A DNA stretch of 64,000 nt from assembly GCA_027923505.1 (NCBI GenBank), contig BROI01000003.1, positions 248,001 through 312,000 of the forward strand. Reading direction: 5' to 3'. The stretch's first letter is position 1. Each line of letters opens with the position of its first letter. Position numbers and translations under genes: made by a program. The DNA is from Mayamaea pseudoterrestris. Its lineage: Eukaryota > Bacillariophyta > Bacillariophyceae > Sellaphorales > Sellaphoraceae. The notes under the pieces were generated by a model, which saw nothing but the letters and a program-made list of their open reading frames with translations, was not told the origin of the DNA and did no database searches. Of the stretch, positions 62,500 to 64,000 are shown piece after piece.

Positions 62500-62761
62500 G
62501 GTGATTCTTGTGGACGCTGGTTTTCAGCGATACGACGCGACCTTTGCACCTCGCGCCACGGAGCGTTCGGGAATGAAAAGACGCCTGCCAGGTTGCTTAA
62601 GTAAGTACCGGTGTGACGTAAAGTGACAAGAGACGCGCGGTCATTTTTTCGATCCGCCTTTTCCTTGTCCATCTGCCTCATTCTTTGTTCTTTGTTGCGT
62701 ATCGAAATTCCTGTTTCACACTAGAATCTTCACGTTACAAATTGCCAACACTGATAAGATT

Positions 62762-63646
62762 ATGACGGACCGTCGAATCCATGTCAGCACACGGCTTCAG
62801 ACATGCTTTGATATGGATAACGCGACTCTCGCCGAGTTTGAGAGTGACGAAGGATTCCAAGCAACCCGCGGTGTACTCTTCTCTGACCTCGTGGAAAAGT
62901 ATCAACATATACCGTGGGAGTTCTTTTGGAATATCGAACTCAATGCCGACAACTATCGACTGCTTTTTACAGAGCTAGTCTTCGGACAGAATGCGAATCA
63001 ACGAACGACGTCATGGCCATTTGGTGCCTGCGGCTATGACTGTTCGAATTTGAGTCACACGGAAACAAAACTCATCATTTTGACAGCTCCACGGCTGTGT
63101 CTGCTCTATTTCTATGTCCTTGCACGAGATCCAGGTGGATGCGTCAAAGTGTTTGATCCACGGATTATGCATGGATTACAGTCTCCCTGCCTTCGTCCGG
63201 ACGTTCTTCAACGCGACGAAGACACTGGCACATTCCCTGAGACACTAACTAATTTTGCGTACTCTATTGGGACAAACCTGTACGGTCTAGGTCGGCACAT
63301 TATTGGAGCAGTACGATTCAACATTACACAAGGTGCCATATACTATGAGCTGACAATGGCTGATTACTTGACGTTTCAAGGATCGCATCGTTGCCTTCAC
63401 CCATGGTGTATGCACCATGTGATTTTTGAGCCAATGTATGTAAAATCGTTTCGCATTGGTTGCCGAGGCTACATGCGCACACAGTTTTGTGAGCGTAATC
63501 GGGACACGCTGCCGTGCCTCCATGGCCCACATAACTGTTTGGTAATCACAGTTGATCAATGTATCGCATGGGATGGGGTCGCTCCCTTCTTGGCAGCTGA
63601 CGCTCGATCTGCTCGTACTTTACCTCCCCATGAATACCCTTTTTAA
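62762..63646 (+). CDS. Unrecognised protein (294 residues)
   Basis: A single-exon frame of clear coding character (aromatic- and Cys-rich, balanced composition). No membrane segment or signal peptide. Contains two Cys-rich spots, HRCLHPWCMHHVIFEP and FCERNRDTLPCLHGPHNC, which could bind zinc, and the segment TKLIILTAPRLCLLYFYVLA. No family is recognised. It diverges from the sulfotransferase start at 62499, 262 bp away. Confidence 0.6.
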   Translation: MTDRRIHVSTRLQTCFDMDNATLAEFESDEGFQATRGVLFSDLVEKYQHIPWEFFWNIELNADNYRLLFTELVFGQNANQRTTSWPFGACGYDCSNLSHTETKLIILTAPRLCLLYFYVLARDPGGCVKVFDPRIMHGLQSPCLRPDVLQRDEDTGTFPETLTNFAYSIGTNLYGLGRHIIGAVRFNITQGAIYYELTMADYLTFQGSHRCLHPWCMHHVIFEPMYVKSFRIGCRGYMRTQFCERNRDTLPCLHGPHNCLVITVDQCIAWDGVAPFLAADARSARTLPPHEYPF

Positions 63647-63654
63647 TATGCATC

Positions 63655-63690
63655 CTTATATATATTATATATATCTATATATATAAAATT
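63655..63690. repeat. AT dinucleotide microsatellite
   Basis: TATATATATTATATATATCT-type run just after the stop of the preceding gene. It is the only clean dinucleotide repeat seen and may serve as a 3'-processing or AT-rich end region. Confidence 0.7.
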
Positions 63691-63711
63691 ACTACCATAG
63701 CTGTTACGCTT

Positions 63712-64000
63712 CTAGCTTACATCATAAACATCCCTGAGTGATTGGCTACGCGTCCGCCAGCCAAGTCCAACGCGGTCGAGTGCTAGGATTCTAATTGGCG
63801 AAAGACTTTGGTTTTGAAGGTAAAGACGTTGCTTCTGCAACCATCCGTAGTATGTCGAATTCCGATCAATCCGATAGCCAACTCCAGGATTGTGGTATCG
63901 AAGATGAATGAGGTAAAACATCTGCGGCATTACAAAGTGAGACGCGTATACTGATAGCACATGTAAGCATTAGGACTTACCATCCAACGCAAGTCTGTAC
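63712..64000 (-). CDS. Helicase-associated (HA) domain protein, 3' end only
   Basis: The 5' part lies beyond the window. Two exons visible: 64000-63981 and 63921-63712, joined over a 59-bp GT-AG intron to read LRWM/MFYLIHLRYHNPGVGY. The pattern W...L..RYHNPGVGY.I, then YYGWLQKQRLYLQNQSLS, then RILALDRVGLGWR, fits the HA domain (PF03457) consensus W..L..Y...(G)..V.....L..WV..QR..Y.....L...R...L..IGF.W. HA domains are known to be expanded in diatoms and other stramenopiles. The number of repeats before this one cannot be seen. Function is unknown; the name comes from bacterial helicases. Confidence 0.6.

Noticed and set aside
1-64000. CRISPR arrays, ribosomal RNA, transfer RNA genes, bacterial-type operons
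   Set aside because: No spaced direct repeats, no rRNA-like sequence and no tRNA-like T-loop pattern was noticed; gene structure is eukaryotic. A tRNA scan could still find one I missed by eye.

Overview
This window is nuclear DNA from a photosynthetic eukaryote with a secondary red-type plastid, most likely a diatom or a close stramenopile relative. The main evidence is a fucoxanthin/chlorophyll light-harvesting (LHC) protein whose presequence carries the ASAFAP-type cleavage motif (15393-16270), other proteins with signal-peptide-led plastid-type leaders, a helicase-associated (HA) domain of the kind abundant in diatoms (right edge), and a Copia-type LTR retroelement. Genes are densely packed and strands alternate freely. 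Introns are few and short (66-155 bp, GT-AG), and divergent gene pairs are often separated by only 120-300 bp.

Layout. 1-1606: C-terminally cut PHT1-like phosphate transporter. 1973-5827: two tandem paralogous membrane-anchored LRR-like proteins, one with a homopolymer frameshift and one whose 5' end is cut by the retroelement. 5828-11050: Copia-type element with two identical 211-bp LTRs but an interrupted coding region. 11051-11173: 5' stump of a strongly codon-biased gene on the element's other side. 11592-18254: pyruvate dehydrogenase E2/E3BP-like protein, serine acetyltransferase, LHC protein, plastid-type membrane protein and SFT2-like protein. 19069-21490: two unrecognised genes, one a coiled-coil protein with an internal tandem duplication. 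21491-26769: gene-poor stretch with decayed repeats. 26770-33206: an orphan secreted or membrane protein and two tandem VWA/zinc-motif/alpha-kinase genes. 33563-64000: compact housekeeping block (YqgE/AlgH, ABCG transporter, unknown type II membrane protein, MATE transporter, bromodomain protein, CS-like protein, methyltransferase, METTL16/RlmF-type m6A methyltransferase, START-like protein, CABLES-like cyclin-box protein, SLC44 transporter, TFIIH subunit TFB5, HAD phosphatase, Mini-III RNase, M50B-like metalloprotease, A/B-type cyclin, sulfotransferase, one orphan gene, and a partial HA-domain gene).

There is no operon logic. Neighbours serve general metabolism (acetyl-CoA and cysteine synthesis, phosphate and choline transport), RNA processing (METTL16, Mini-III), transcription and chromatin (TFB5, bromodomain), cell cycle (cyclin, CABLES-like) and plastid function. 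Most worth a second look: a PDH E2-type protein lacking its catalytic histidine; the tandem VWA/alpha-kinases; a retroelement whose LTR is perfectly complementary to the primer-binding position, suggesting self-priming; and the mismatched, duplication-free flanks of that element, which cut two unrelated genes. No wholly new system could be demonstrated from sequence alone.
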